DNA of 64,000 nucleotides. It comes from Kitasatospora phosalacinea. Lineage in GTDB: Bacteria > Actinomycetota > Actinomycetes > Streptomycetales > Streptomycetaceae. Every line of letters begins with the position of its first letter. Within the stretch, counting starts at the first letter, position 1. Shown here one piece after another: positions 45,646 through 54,696 of this stretch. The position numbers were made by a program, and so were the translations under genes. Under the pieces are notes generated by a model that had not been told where the DNA came from, made no database searches, and saw only the letters and a list, made by a program, of their open reading frames with translations. The stretch spans positions 239,558-303,557 of the forward strand of contig NZ_BSSA01000007.1 in assembly GCF_030268885.1 (NCBI RefSeq). The letters run 5' to 3'.

Positions 45646-46701
45646 ATGGTGCTCCGGAAGGCTCGGTGGGCGGGCGCCGCGACGGCGGTGCTCGGGATCG
45701 GTTTCGTGGGCGTCGTGACGCTCGGGACGTACGCGGCCGGCGGGGTCCCGGGGCGCTCCGCCGCCCGTCCGGGGCTCTCCGGCGGGACGGTGCCGGCCGC
45801 GTACCGGCCGCAGATCAGCCAGTGGGGCAACCTCTGCCCGGAGATCTCCGCGCCGATGCTGGCCGCGCAGCTCTACCAGGAGAGCGGGTTCGACCCGCAG
45901 GCGAAGAGCCCGGCGAAGGCGTACGGGATGGCCCAGTTCCTGGAGGCCACCTGGGCCACGTACGGGACGGACGGCGACAACGACGGCAAGCGGGACATCT
46001 GGAACCCCTTCGACGCGATCGCCTCCGCCGCCACCTACGACTGCGCGCTGGCCCGGGACGTGTCCGGGGTGCCGGGCGACCGGCAGGCCAACATGCTGGC
46101 CGCGTACAACGCCGGTCCGTACGCGGTGATCGAGCACAACGGCATCCCCCCGTACAAGGAGACCCAGGGCTACGTCCGCAGCATCCAGGCGCTGGCCAGG
46201 TCCTTCACCGCGCCGACCGACCCGGGGGCGCAGCTGGCGCTGACGCAGCAGGCGGCCGGGGCGATCTGGTTCGCGCAGGGCAAGCTGGGGACGGACTACC
46301 TGTGGGGCGGCACCGGGCAGACCTGGGAGGACGGGCGGTTCGACTGCTCGGGGCTGACGCAGGCCGCGTACGAGAGCGTCGGCATCCGGCTGCCCCGGGT
46401 GGCGAACGACCAGTGGTACGCGGGACCGCACCCGTCGCGGGACCAACTCCGGCCCGGTGACCTGGTGTTCTTCGCCAACGACCTGGAGGACCCGCGCACC
46501 ATCCACCACGTCGGGATCTACGTCGGCGGCGGGTACATGATCGACGCGCCGCACACCGGGGCCAAGGTGCGCTACGACACCATCGACCAGCGGGACTACA
46601 TCGGGGCGACCCGGGTCACCTCGGACGGCGCCGCCGCGCTGCCGAACCGGAACCCGAACGACGGCACCATCACGAGGAGCGAGGCGCCGAAGGCCGGCTG
46701 A
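45646..46701 (+). CDS. bifunctional peptidoglycan hydrolase: lytic transglycosylase + NlpC/P60
   Basis: 351 residues. An N-terminal signal anchor (about 8-30) precedes an SLT-like domain (about 55-175) with QLYQESGFDPQ (catalytic Glu), YGMAQFLEATW and LAAYNAGPYAV. An NlpC/P60 domain (about 200-335) follows, with FDCSGLTQAAY (catalytic Cys), GDLVFFAN and HHVGIYVGGG (catalytic His). Such two-domain enzymes are the VirB1-type wall openers of Gram-positive conjugation systems (for example Tn916 Orf14 type). ATG 45613 and TTG 45586 are alternative starts. ATG 45646 has GGGA 9 bases upstream and gives a clean signal anchor. Confidence 0.87.
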   Translation: MVLRKARWAGAATAVLGIGFVGVVTLGTYAAGGVPGRSAARPGLSGGTVPAAYRPQISQWGNLCPEISAPMLAAQLYQESGFDPQAKSPAKAYGMAQFLEATWATYGTDGDNDGKRDIWNPFDAIASAATYDCALARDVSGVPGDRQANMLAAYNAGPYAVIEHNGIPPYKETQGYVRSIQALARSFTAPTDPGAQLALTQQAAGAIWFAQGKLGTDYLWGGTGQTWEDGRFDCSGLTQAAYESVGIRLPRVANDQWYAGPHPSRDQLRPGDLVFFANDLEDPRTIHHVGIYVGGGYMIDAPHTGAKVRYDTIDQRDYIGATRVTSDGAAALPNRNPNDGTITRSEAPKAG

Positions 46702-46873
46702 CCGCGGCCCGGCATGTGCACGCCCCGTGGACGGTGAGTCAAGTTTGCATAACGGTGTGTTTCGGAGGAAACCGCGGCGGCCTTGATCGCGTTGACTCAG
46801 GAGGCTACCGGCCGTCCGCACCGGGAGCACCACCAGCCGGGACCACTGCGGAGAGCGGACAGGGAGGTGCGGC

Positions 46874-47626
46874 GTGCCGACGCTGCTCGCCGACGCCGGA
46901 GCCGGTTCGGGCGACCCCGACCTCGGCCTGCTCAAGGCCGTCAACGGCCTGGCCGCCGACGCCCCGGGGTGGTTGGACTCGCTGGTCGCCTGGACGGCCG
47001 AGTACGGCATCCTGCTCGGGCTGGCCGCGCTGGGCCTGACCGCCTGGCTGGTCGCCCGCCGCCGGCCGGACGCCCCGGTCGCGGTGGCCGGGGTGCTGTG
47101 GGCGCCGCTGGCGGTGGCCGTCGCCGAGCTGGCCAACCTGCCGATCTCCCGGCTGGTGGACCGGCCGCGACCGTTCGTCAGCCACCCCGAGCTGGACGTG
47201 CTGGTGCCCGGCAAGGAGGACACCCTCTCCTTCGTCAGCGACCACTCGGCGATGTCGATGGGCATCGCCGTCGCGCTGTTCCTGGTCAACCGCAAGCTGG
47301 GCCTGGCGGCCGGGGCGCTCGCGCTGCTGCAGGGGTTCTGCCGGCTGTTCGTCGGCGTGCACTACCCGACCGACGTGATCGGCGGCTACGCGCTGGCCAC
47401 CGCCGTGGTGCTGCTGCTGGCCCCGATCGCGATGGCCGTCCTGGTGCCGCTGTGCCACGCGCTCTCGCGCTCCGCGCTGCGCCCGCTGGTGGTGGCCCGT
47501 TCGGTCGCCGTCGAGCCGGGCGGACGGCGCTCGGCCGCTCCGGCGGACCGGCGCTCGGGGCGGCGCCGGGGCCGGGGAGCGCCGCGGCCGGAGCGGGAGC
47601 GCGCCCCGGAGGACCTGGCCGCCTGA
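46874..47626 (+). CDS. PAP2-family membrane phosphatase
   Basis: 250 residues. At least five TM helices. The tripartite acid phosphatase signature is present: KxxxxxxRP-like DRPRPF, SFVSDHSAMS (PSGH equivalent with SDHS) and GVHYPTDVIGGY. Substrates are typically phosphatidic acid or undecaprenyl pyrophosphate. The C-terminal tail (about 200-250) is Arg/Pro-rich. GGGAGG lies 5 bases before GTG 46874. Confidence 0.9.
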   Translation: MPTLLADAGAGSGDPDLGLLKAVNGLAADAPGWLDSLVAWTAEYGILLGLAALGLTAWLVARRRPDAPVAVAGVLWAPLAVAVAELANLPISRLVDRPRPFVSHPELDVLVPGKEDTLSFVSDHSAMSMGIAVALFLVNRKLGLAAGALALLQGFCRLFVGVHYPTDVIGGYALATAVVLLLAPIAMAVLVPLCHALSRSALRPLVVARSVAVEPGGRRSAAPADRRSGRRRGRGAPRPERERAPEDLAA

Positions 47627-47653
47627 GCGGCGGCGCCGGGGGGTCCGCCGGGT

Positions 47654-47857
47654 TCAGGCGACCTCGGCGCCGGTCTCCAGCAGGTGGCCCGCGGCGTCGC
47701 GCCGGGACTTGTCGCGGGAGCGCCGACCGGGGGCGGACCAGCCGCAGGAGCAGTGCGCGAAGCTGAAGGAGCCGCGTTCCACCACCTCCGCCCGGTGCTC
47801 GTCCGGGTGGTCGGTCCGCACTGCCCCGTCGGGTGCCCCTGGGCGCTGGTCTGCCAC
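47654..47857 (-). CDS. small conserved hypothetical protein with CSCGW motif
   Basis: 67 residues. FSFAHCSCGWSAPGRRSRDK carries a C-x-C pair followed by basic residues and RRDAAGHLLE. Small proteins with this motif are widespread in streptomycetes. Metal binding is possible but not shown. GTG 47857 lies 7 bases after TACGGT, consistent with leaderless transcription. Confidence 0.68.
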   Translation of the reverse strand: MADQRPGAPDGAVRTDHPDEHRAEVVERGSFSFAHCSCGWSAPGRRSRDKSRRDAAGHLLETGAEVA

Positions 47858-47864
47858 ACCCTTC

Positions 47865-47870
47865 ACCGTA
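47865..47870 (-). promoter_or_regulatory. -10 element of a leaderless promoter
   Basis: TACGGT on the minus strand ends 7 bases before GTG 47857. Confidence 0.5.
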
Positions 47871-48016
47871 GCCCGGGCGGACGGCGCCGCTCCCCCACCG
47901 TCCGGTGAACAACGGCGTAACCTTCTGCGCCCCAACTCGTTTGCCGGGCAAGCGCTCTGCCCATCCGGGGCGGTTGCTTGCCGGGTCATCCGGGGCCCGA
48001 GGGGGTAGTCGAAGAA

Positions 48017-48847
48017 GTGAAGAAGCTCAACCGCGCCGCCGCCGCGGCCCTGCTCGTCACGGTGCTGTCGGCCTGCACGGGCGGCGGCCAGGACCGGCCG
48101 AACTCCGCCGACCAGCTGTCCTCCGACCCGCTGACGGCGGTCCGCTCGGCCGCCGACATCACCGGCAGGACGGGTTCGGTGCGCGCGACGACCGAGCTGA
48201 TCACCGAGTCCGCCGAGAAGAAGGCGGTCTTCACCGGCAGCGGCGGCTACGACTACGTGAAGCGGATCGGCCGGCTGGAGGTCGACGTCCCGCCCGGCGC
48301 CGCCACCACCGGGAAGATCACCGAGGTGGTGCTGCCCGGCACGGTGTACCTGCAGAACAGCGGCGCGAAGATCCCCGAGGGCAAGTGGGTCAAGCTGGAC
48401 GTCCGCCAGCTCCCGGACGGCAACCTGGTGAGCTCCGGTGCCACCGACCCGGCCACCGCCGCCGGGGCGCTGCGCGGCGCGCAGAGCGCCGAACTGGTCG
48501 GCACCGAGCCGGTGGGCGGCGTGGAGCTCAAGCACTACAAGGGCACCCTGGACCTGGCGAAGGCCGCCGACGCGACCGGCGGCCGCGGGGCGGACGGGCT
48601 GCGGATGGCGGCCCAGACCTTCACGGTGAAGGAGGTCCCGTACGAGGTCTGGCTGGACGGCCAGGGGCGGCTGCACAAGGTGGTGGAGCACTTCGCCTTC
48701 GCCGGGGTGGCCGGTTCCACCGCGGCGAAGGACCAGGTCAAGGTGGTCTCCACGCTGTCGCTGGCCGACTTCGGCAAGCCGGTGGAGGCCGCCGAGCCCG
48801 CGGCCGCCGACATCTACTCGATGAAGGCCAGCCCCTCGCCGAAGTGA
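48017..48847 (+). CDS. lipoprotein, LprG/LppX-like
   Basis: 276 residues. A lipoprotein signal with lipobox VLSAC (Cys20) is followed by a Gly/Asp linker and one domain (about 35-265). It shows repeated long beta strands (AVFTGSGGYDYVKRIGRLEV, KWVKLDVRQLPDG, HYKGTLDLAKAAD and QVKVVSTLSLADFGKP), the half-barrel pattern of LppX/LprAFG lipid-binding lipoproteins. GTG 48017 is chosen because it gives the shortest complete signal peptide. The ribosome binding site is weak. Confidence 0.8.
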   Translation: MKKLNRAAAAALLVTVLSACTGGGQDRPNSADQLSSDPLTAVRSAADITGRTGSVRATTELITESAEKKAVFTGSGGYDYVKRIGRLEVDVPPGAATTGKITEVVLPGTVYLQNSGAKIPEGKWVKLDVRQLPDGNLVSSGATDPATAAGALRGAQSAELVGTEPVGGVELKHYKGTLDLAKAADATGGRGADGLRMAAQTFTVKEVPYEVWLDGQGRLHKVVEHFAFAGVAGSTAAKDQVKVVSTLSLADFGKPVEAAEPAAADIYSMKASPSPK

Positions 48848-49003
48848 CCGGCAGTGACCGGCAGCGACCGGCGGTGCCGGGGCCACCCGTTTCGGGCGGC
48901 AGAGATGGCCCGTCCGTGCCATGTGGCCCGGCCGCCCGCTCCCTACGCTGGTGGGGGCGGGCAAGCCGGGGCGGGCGGACGGGGCGCGGAAGGGGTGGAG
49001 GCC

Positions 49004-49177
49004 ATGGCATCCGGGGAGAACGGCACCGGCGGCCACGACAGAACCGCGCTGGACGAGATCGACCTGACCGGCGAGCTGATGATCGCCGCCTCGGCCAGCC
49101 GGGCCGAACGGCTGGCCGCCGAGCAGATCGACGAGGTCCTGCTGGCCCGCCGCGGGCCGGAGCGGCCGGAGGACTGA
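49004..49177 (+). CDS. small acidic hypothetical protein
   Basis: 57 residues, with a helical core LDEIDLTGELMIAASASRAE and DEVLLARRG. GGTGGAG lies close to ATG 49004. Similar short ORFs exist near csoR/pit in streptomycetes as far as I recall. No function is visible. Confidence 0.6.
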   Translation: MASGENGTGGHDRTALDEIDLTGELMIAASASRAERLAAEQIDEVLLARRGPERPED

Positions 49178-49212
49178 CCGGCCGTCAGCCCTCCGTGGTC
49201 CGACGACGCGCG

Positions 49213-49260
49213 GCGGCCGGTCCCAGATGCGGCCGGTCCCAGGTGCGGCCGGTCTCAGGT
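49213..49260. repeat. three tandem copies of a 16-base unit overlapping the csoR 3' end
   Basis: GCGGCCGGTCCCAGAT (49213-49228), a copy ending AGGT (49229-49244) and a third copy with CTC for CCC (49245-49260). The third copy covers the csoR stop codon. Confidence 0.8.
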
Positions 49261-49614
49261 GCGCAGCAGCCGGGCGATGGCGGCGCTGGCCTCGGCGACC
49301 TTGGCGTTCAGCTCCTCGCCGCCGTCCTCCGCGGCGGCCGCGGCGGCGACGCAGTGCCGCAGGTGCTCCTCCAGCAGGGAGAGCGCGAAGGACTGCAGGG
49401 CCTTGGTGGAGGCGGACACCTGGGTGAGGATGTCGATGCAGTAGACGTCCTCGTCGACCATCCGCTGCAGACCGCGGACCTGACCCTCGATCCGGCGCAG
49501 CCGCTTGAGGTGCGCCTCCTTCTCGCCGCTGTAGCCGTGCGGCCCGGCGGCCGCGGGGGCGCCGTGGCAGGCCGCCGGTGCGGTGTCGGTGCTCGGGGTG
49601 TCGATGGTGGTCAT
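49255..49614 (-). CDS. csoR: CsoR-family metal-sensing repressor (copper type)
   Basis: 119 residues. HLKRLRRIEGQVRGLQRMVD and YCIDILTQVSASTKALQSFA are the family helices. The copper-binding triad is C59, H84 and C88 (YCIDI, EEHLRHC), the Cys-His-Cys set of true CsoR rather than RcnR or FrmR. When copper binds, the repressor leaves its operator upstream of copper efflux genes. None is adjacent, so it probably acts in trans. An extra N-terminal His/Cys-containing tail (1-30) precedes the core. ATG 49614 follows GGCGGA. Confidence 0.9.
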   Translation of the reverse strand: MTTIDTPSTDTAPAACHGAPAAAGPHGYSGEKEAHLKRLRRIEGQVRGLQRMVDEDVYCIDILTQVSASTKALQSFALSLLEEHLRHCVAAAAAAEDGGEELNAKVAEASAAIARLLRT

Positions 49615-49801
49615 CAGATCCGCCCTCTTGGTCTCGTACTCGGCCCGCCCCCGGCCCTCGGCCGGGAGGCGCCCCCCTATCCAACACGCGGCACCGGCCC
49701 GGTGTTCCGCCGTCCGGGCGTCAGGACAGAGATCCCCGTGCAGAGCGGGAGCAAACCGGCGTGTCGTGGGACACACTTAGGGCGCGCGTCGGCAACCCCG
49801 T

Positions 49802-49831
49802 GTTCATGCACGGGGGGCGTGCGCCTAGCAT
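49802..49831 (+). promoter_or_regulatory. promoter of the DUF47-pit operon with half PHO-box
   Basis: TAGCAT (49826-49831) is a -10-like hexamer. GTTCATGCACG (49802-49812) overlaps the expected -35 position and matches the first six bases of the Streptomyces PHO repeat GTTCATTTACC. A second repeat is poor. Confidence 0.4.
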
Positions 49832-49865
49832 CGTCAAGTACCGACCCCGCACATCGGAGATTTCC

Positions 49866-50486
49866 GTGCGTTTTAGCCTGACCCCGAAGGAGACGAGCTT
49901 CTACGACATGTTCGCCGCCGCGGCGGAGAACCTGGTCGTCGGATCGAAGCTCCTGCTGGAACTACTGGGCTCTGACGTGTCAGCCCGCGCGGAGATCGTC
50001 GAGCGCATGCGCGCCGCCGAGCACGCGGGGGACGACACCACCCATGCGATCTTCCACCAGCTGAACTCCTCGTTCATCACCCCGTTCGACCGGGAGGACA
50101 TCTACACGCTGGCCTCCTCGCTGGACGACATCATGGACTTCATGGAGGAGGCCGTCGACCTGGTCGTGCTGTACGACATCGAGACCCTCCCGAAGGGCAT
50201 CGAGCAGCAGATCGAGGTGCTGGCCCGGGCGGCCGAGCTGACCGCGGAGGCGATGCCCAACCTGCGGTCGATGTCGAACCTCACCGAGTACTGGATCGAG
50301 GTGAACCGGCTGGAGAACCAGGCGGACCAGATCCACCGCAAGCTGCTGGCCCACCTGTTCTCCGGCCAGTACGAGGCGATCGAGGTGCTGAAGCTCAAGC
50401 AGGTCGTGGACGTCCTCGAAGAGGCCGCCGACGCGTTCGAGCACGTGGCCAACACGGTGGAGACCATCGCCGTCAAGGAGTCCTGA
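49866..50486 (+). CDS. DUF47/PhoU-like phosphate transport accessory protein
   Basis: 206 residues, all helical. FSLTPKETSFYDMFAAAAEN, LNSSFITPFDREDIYTLASS and LDDIMDFMEEAVDLVVLYDI are the DUF47 signatures. LTEYWIEVNRLENQADQIHR carries the acidic metal-binding helix. These proteins pair with Pit transporters and are structurally PhoU-like. GTG 49866 has GGAGA upstream. The gap to pit is 5 bases, so one operon. Confidence 0.92.
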   Translation: MRFSLTPKETSFYDMFAAAAENLVVGSKLLLELLGSDVSARAEIVERMRAAEHAGDDTTHAIFHQLNSSFITPFDREDIYTLASSLDDIMDFMEEAVDLVVLYDIETLPKGIEQQIEVLARAAELTAEAMPNLRSMSNLTEYWIEVNRLENQADQIHRKLLAHLFSGQYEAIEVLKLKQVVDVLEEAADAFEHVANTVETIAVKES

Positions 50487-50491
50487 CCTCC

Positions 50492-51487
50492 GTGGACATG
50501 GCAGCACTGATCGTCGTCATCGGCGTCGCATTCTTCTTCACGTACACGAACGGCTTCCACGACTCCGCCAACGCGATCGCCACCTCGGTCTCCACCCGGG
50601 CGCTGACGCCCCGGGCGGCGCTGGCGATGGCCGCGGTGATGAACCTGGCGGGCGCGTTCCTCGGCAGCGGGGTCGCGAAGACCGTCTCCAAGGGGATCAT
50701 CGAGACCCCGACCGGCAGCAGGGGCATGGCGATCCTCTTCTCGGCCCTGGTCGGGGCGATCGCCTGGAACCTGGTGACCTGGTACTTCGGCCTGCCGTCC
50801 TCCTCCTCGCACGCGCTGTTCGGCGGCATGGTGGGCGCGGCGCTGGCGGGCGGCATCGGCGTGGTCTGGCACGGCGTGGTCGACAAGATCATCGTCCCGA
50901 TGATCGTCTCGCCGGTGGTCGGCCTGGTCGGCGGCTTCCTGGTGATGCTGGCGATCCTGTGGATCTTCCGGCGGGCCAACCCGCACAAGGCCAAGCGCAA
51001 CTTCCGGGTGGCGCAGACCGCCTCGGCGGCCGCGATGGCGCTGGCGCACGGCCTGCAGGACGCCCAGAAGACCATGGGCATCGTGGTGATGGCCCTGGTC
51101 ATCTCCGGCCACCAGACCGGCAACGGCATCCCGATCTGGGTGAAGATCTCCTGCGCCACGATGCTCTCGCTGGGCACCTACGCGGGCGGCTGGCGGATCA
51201 TGCGCACCCTCGGCCGGAAGATCATCGAGCTGGACCCGCCGCAGGGCTTCGCCGCCGAGGCGACCGCCTCCGCGGTGATGTACACCACCTCGTTCGTCTA
51301 CGCGGCGCCGATCTCCACCACCCACGTGATCACCTCGGCGATCATGGGCGTGGGCGCCACCAAGCGGGTCCGCGCGGTCCGCTGGGGGGTGGCGAAGAAC
51401 ATCGTGCTGGGCTGGTTCATCACCATGCCGGCCGCGGCGATCGTGGCGGCCGCGGTGTTCGGGATCACCGACCTGCTGGTCCTCTGA
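50492..51487 (+). CDS. pit: low-affinity inorganic phosphate transporter Pit family
   Basis: 331 residues. FTYTNGFHDSANAIATSVST and YFGLPSSSSHALFGGMVGAA are the duplicated PD001131-type signatures (GFxDxANxxA). ALAHGLQDAQKTMGIVVMAL and PISTTHVITSAIMG form the second copy. About eight to ten TM helices. It imports metal-phosphate complexes with protons. AAGGAG lies about 12 bases before GTG 50492; ATG 50498 is possible. A perfect terminator follows. Confidence 0.94.
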   Translation: MDMAALIVVIGVAFFFTYTNGFHDSANAIATSVSTRALTPRAALAMAAVMNLAGAFLGSGVAKTVSKGIIETPTGSRGMAILFSALVGAIAWNLVTWYFGLPSSSSHALFGGMVGAALAGGIGVVWHGVVDKIIVPMIVSPVVGLVGGFLVMLAILWIFRRANPHKAKRNFRVAQTASAAAMALAHGLQDAQKTMGIVVMALVISGHQTGNGIPIWVKISCATMLSLGTYAGGWRIMRTLGRKIIELDPPQGFAAEATASAVMYTTSFVYAAPISTTHVITSAIMGVGATKRVRAVRWGVAKNIVLGWFITMPAAAIVAAAVFGITDLLVL

Positions 51488-51505
51488 CCCGGACGCCCGA
51501 CCGAC

Positions 51506-51544
51506 GGAAGGGCCCGCCCCCACAGCACGGGGGCGGGCCCTTCC
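51506..51544 (+). terminator. pit terminator
   Basis: GGAAGGGCCCGCCCCC (51506-51521) pairs perfectly over 16 bases with 51529-51544, with a 7-base loop, 19 bases after the pit stop. Confidence 0.88.
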
Positions 51545-51603
51545 TGCTTGCTCCGCGGCGGCACCGCCATGCAGCGCCGCGGAGCGGTCCTTGCGGCGCG
51601 GGG

Positions 51604-51645
51604 CCGACCGGTCCCCGGGCCCGACCGGGCACGGGGACCGGTCGG
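51604..51645 (-). terminator. pstB terminator
   Basis: CCGACCGGTCCCCG (51604-51617) and its complement (51632-51645) form a 14-base-pair stem just after the pstB stop. Confidence 0.75.
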
Positions 51646-51657
51646 GCCGCGGGCCGG

Positions 51658-52434
51658 TCAGCCGAAGCGGCCGGAGATGTAGTCCTCGGTGGCCTGGACC
51701 GACGGGTTGGAGAAGATCCGCTGGGTGTCGTCGAGCTCGATCAGCTTGCCGGGCTGGCCGACGCCCGCCAGGTTGAAGAAGGCGGTGCGGTCGGAGACCC
51801 GGGCCGCCTGCTGCATGTTGTGCGTCACGATCACGATGGTGAACTGCGCCTTGAGCTCGCCGATCAGGTCCTCGATGGCGAGGGTGGAGATCGGGTCGAG
51901 GGCCGAGCAGGGCTCGTCCATCAGCAGCACCTCGGGCTCGACCGCGATCGCCCGGGCGATGCACAGGCGCTGCTGCTGGCCGCCGGACAGGCCCGCGCCG
52001 GGCTTGTTCAGGCGGTCCTTGACCTCGTTCCACAGGTTGGCGCCCTGCAGGGACCTCTCCACCACGCCGTCCAGGACGGACTTCTTCTTCACGCCCGCCA
52101 GCTTGAGCCCGGCCACCACGTTGTCGTAGATCGACATGGTGGGGAACGGGTTGGGGCGCTGGAACACCATGCCGACCGAGCGGCGGACGGCGACCGGGTC
52201 GACGCTGGCGCCGTACAGGTTCTCGTCGTCCAGCAGCACCTTGCCCTCGACCCGGGCGCCGGGGATCACCTCGTGCATCCGGTTGAGGGTGCGCAGGAAG
52301 GTGGACTTGCCGCAGCCCGAGGGGCCGATGAAGGCGGTCACCGAGCGGGGCTCGATGGTCATCGAGATGTCGTCGATGGCGCGGGTGGAGCCGTAGAAGG
52401 CGGACAGTCCGCTGACGTCGATGCGCTTGGCCAT
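51658..52434 (-). CDS. pstB: phosphate ABC transporter ATP-binding protein
   Basis: 258 residues. Walker A is GPSGCGKST, the Q-loop [16 protein letters not shown] (PstB-specific), the signature [16 protein letters not shown], Walker [14 protein letters not shown], and the switch His THNM. It energises high-affinity phosphate uptake. It lies 41 bases after pstA on the same strand. Confidence 0.97.
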   Translation of the reverse strand: MAKRIDVSGLSAFYGSTRAIDDISMTIEPRSVTAFIGPSGCGKSTFLRTLNRMHEVIPGARVEGKVLLDDENLYGASVDPVAVRRSVGMVFQRPNPFPTMSIYDNVVAGLKLAGVKKKSVLDGVVERSLQGANLWNEVKDRLNKPGAGLSGGQQQRLCIARAIAVEPEVLLMDEPCSALDPISTLAIEDLIGELKAQFTIVIVTHNMQQAARVSDRTAFFNLAGVGQPGKLIELDDTQRIFSNPSVQATEDYISGRFG

Positions 52435-52475
52435 GATCCTTGGTCTCTTCTCGTCTTCTCGTACGTCAGTCGGTG

Positions 52476-53555
52476 TCAGTGCCCGCCCTTGGGCGAGCGC
52501 CAGCGCGCGATGGCCCGGGCGACGAGGTTGAGCCCCATCACGAAGGCGATCAGCACCAGTGCCGCGCCCCAGGCGCGCTGGTATCCGAAGTCGTTGTTGA
52601 TCTGCGAGTACTGCTGCCAGATGTAGAGCGGCAGCGACTGCTGGGGCCCGTTGAACGGGTCGCTGTTGATGAAGTCGGCACCGAACACCAGCATCATCAC
52701 GGGCGCGGTCTCACCGGTGATGCGGGCGACCGCCAGCATCACACCGGTGGTGATCCCGCCGATGGCCGTGGGGATGACGATCCGCAGGATGGTCTTCCAG
52801 CGCGGCACGCCCAGCGCGTACGAGGCCTCGCGGAGCTCGTTCGGGACGAGCTTGAGCATCTCCTCGGTCGAGCGGACCACCACCGGCATCATCAGGATGG
52901 CCAGCGCGAGGCTGCCCGAGAAGCCGGAGTACTCGAAGCCGAGGGCGATGTTCCAGAGGGAGAGGATGAAGAGACCGGCGACGACCGACGGGACGCCCGT
53001 CATCACGTCGACGAAGAAGGTGACCGCCGAGGCGAGCCGGCCGCGGCCGTACTCCACCAGGTAGACGGCGGTGAGCAGGCCGATCGGCGCGGCGATCAGG
53101 GTGGCCAGCAGGACCTGCTCGATGGTGCCGATGATGGCGTGGTAGATGCCACCGTCCGGGCTGAGGGTGGCGACGACGCCCTTCATCGAGTGGGTGAGGA
53201 ACTCGGGGCTGATCGCGTCGATGCCCTGCTGGACGGTGTAGAAGGTCAGCGAGACCAGCGGCACCACGGCGCAGACGAAGGAGACCCAGACCAGCGAGGT
53301 GGCGAACCGGTCCCTGGCCTGGCGGCGGCCCTCGACCGAGGCCGAGAGGGTGTAGCTGACGACCAGGAACAGCAGGGCGGAGATCAGGCCCCACTGCACG
53401 TGGCTCTCCAGCCCGGCGGCGGCGCCGATGCCGCAGCCGACCGCGATCGAGGCGGCGGCGGTGGCGGCCGGCGCCCAGCGGGGCAGCCGGGCCGCGGTCA
53501 GCCGGTGGCCGAGCTGCGGCGGGGTGGCGTCGGTGATGGTTGCGGTGCTGCTCAC
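52476..53555 (-). CDS. pstA: phosphate ABC transporter permease PstA
   Basis: 359 residues. An extended N-terminus and two extra hydrophobic helices (about 25-75) precede the six-helix permease core. The EAA-type loop is [41 protein letters not shown] and [20 protein letters not shown] are PstA-typical. GTG 53555 overlaps the pstC stop in GTGA, indicating coupled translation. Confidence 0.95.
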   Translation of the reverse strand: MSSTATITDATPPQLGHRLTAARLPRWAPAATAAASIAVGCGIGAAAGLESHVQWGLISALLFLVVSYTLSASVEGRRQARDRFATSLVWVSFVCAVVPLVSLTFYTVQQGIDAISPEFLTHSMKGVVATLSPDGGIYHAIIGTIEQVLLATLIAAPIGLLTAVYLVEYGRGRLASAVTFFVDVMTGVPSVVAGLFILSLWNIALGFEYSGFSGSLALAILMMPVVVRSTEEMLKLVPNELREASYALGVPRWKTILRIVIPTAIGGITTGVMLAVARITGETAPVMMLVFGADFINSDPFNGPQQSLPLYIWQQYSQINNDFGYQRAWGAALVLIAFVMGLNLVARAIARWRSPKGGH

Positions 53556-54535
53556 GCGGCGGCCCCCGAGTACTCCTTGCGACGGGCGATGATCATGCGG
53601 GCCGCGCCGTTCACCAGCAGGGTGATGACGAACAGGACCAGGCCGGAGGCCATCAGGGCGTCCCGGCCGAGCGGCTGGGCCTCGCTGAACTTCAGCGCGA
53701 TGTTCTGCGCGAAGGTGCCGCCGCCCGGGTCGAGCAGGTGCAGCGACAGCACGCTGTTGGTGGACAGCACGGTGGCGACGGCGATGGTCTCGCCGAGCGC
53801 GCGGCCCAGGCCGAGCATCGAGGCGGAGATGATGCCGGGGCGGCCGAACGGCAGCACCGCGGTGCGGATCATCTCCCAGCGGGTCGCGCCGAGCGCGAGC
53901 GCCGCCTCCTCGTGCATCCGCGGGACCTGCCGGAAGACCTCGCGGGTGACCGCGGTGATGATCGGCAGCACCATGATCGCGAGCAGGATGCCGACGGTGA
54001 ACAGGTTGCGCGGCGGGACGCCGGTGCTGGACTGGTCGAAGACGTACGTCCAGCCGAGGTACTGGTCCATCCAACTGGTCAGGCCGTCCATGTGCGGGAC
54101 GAGAAACAGCACGCCCCACAGGCCGTAGACGATCGACGGGACGGCGGCCAGCAGGTCCACCAGGTAGGCGAACGGCTGGGCGATCCGGCGGGGCGCGTAG
54201 TGCGAGATGAACAGCGCGATGCCGACCGCGATCGGGACCGCGATGACCATCGCGATGAACGCGCTGACCAGGGTGCCGAAGGTGAGGACGGCGATGCCGA
54301 ACACCGGCTTGGTGGCGTCCGGGGTCCACTCGAAGGTGGTGAGGAAGTTGCCCTCGTTCTTGCCCAGGGCGAGCAGGGAGCGGTAGGCGAGGAAGCCTGC
54401 GATGGCGGCCATGACGACCAGCAGCAGGACGCCCGAACCGCGCGAGAGGTTGAAGAAGACGTTGTCGCCGCGGCGGCTGTCGCCCCGGCTCCGTCGAGCC
54501 CGTCCCCGCGCGTCGGCGGGGGGTGCAGAAGTCAT
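53552..54535 (-). CDS. pstC: phosphate ABC transporter permease PstC
   Basis: 327 residues. Six TM helices with the EAA loop EEAALALGATRWEMIRTAVL and the PstC signature SASMLGLGRALGETIAVATV. LLAAVPSIVYGLWGVLFLVP is also diagnostic. ATG 54535 starts 162 bases after pstS, with a large hairpin in between. Confidence 0.96.
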   Translation of the reverse strand: MTSAPPADARGRARRSRGDSRRGDNVFFNLSRGSGVLLLVVMAAIAGFLAYRSLLALGKNEGNFLTTFEWTPDATKPVFGIAVLTFGTLVSAFIAMVIAVPIAVGIALFISHYAPRRIAQPFAYLVDLLAAVPSIVYGLWGVLFLVPHMDGLTSWMDQYLGWTYVFDQSSTGVPPRNLFTVGILLAIMVLPIITAVTREVFRQVPRMHEEAALALGATRWEMIRTAVLPFGRPGIISASMLGLGRALGETIAVATVLSTNSVLSLHLLDPGGGTFAQNIALKFSEAQPLGRDALMASGLVLFVITLLVNGAARMIIARRKEYSGAAA

Positions 54536-54636
54536 GGTCGTTTACTCCGGTCTGGCGGCGCTGCCCCGCGGAGGGCGGCACCTTGGCGGCGGTGCCCCGG
54601 ACGTTCTCGTGGTGGTGGTGCGTGCGGACGAATGCC

Positions 54637-54683
54637 CCGGCCGGGCGGCCCCTCCCCCCTCCTTCGGGGGGCCGCCCGGCCGG
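54637..54683 (-). terminator. pstS-pstC intergenic hairpin (partial terminator)
   Basis: CCGGCCGGGCGGCCCC (54637-54652) pairs perfectly over 16 bases with 54668-54683. It sits 14 bases after the pstS stop and upstream of pstC, so it should reduce read-through and keep pstS mRNA in excess over the permease genes. Confidence 0.78.
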
Positions 54684-54696
54684 TCGTCGCTCAGCC

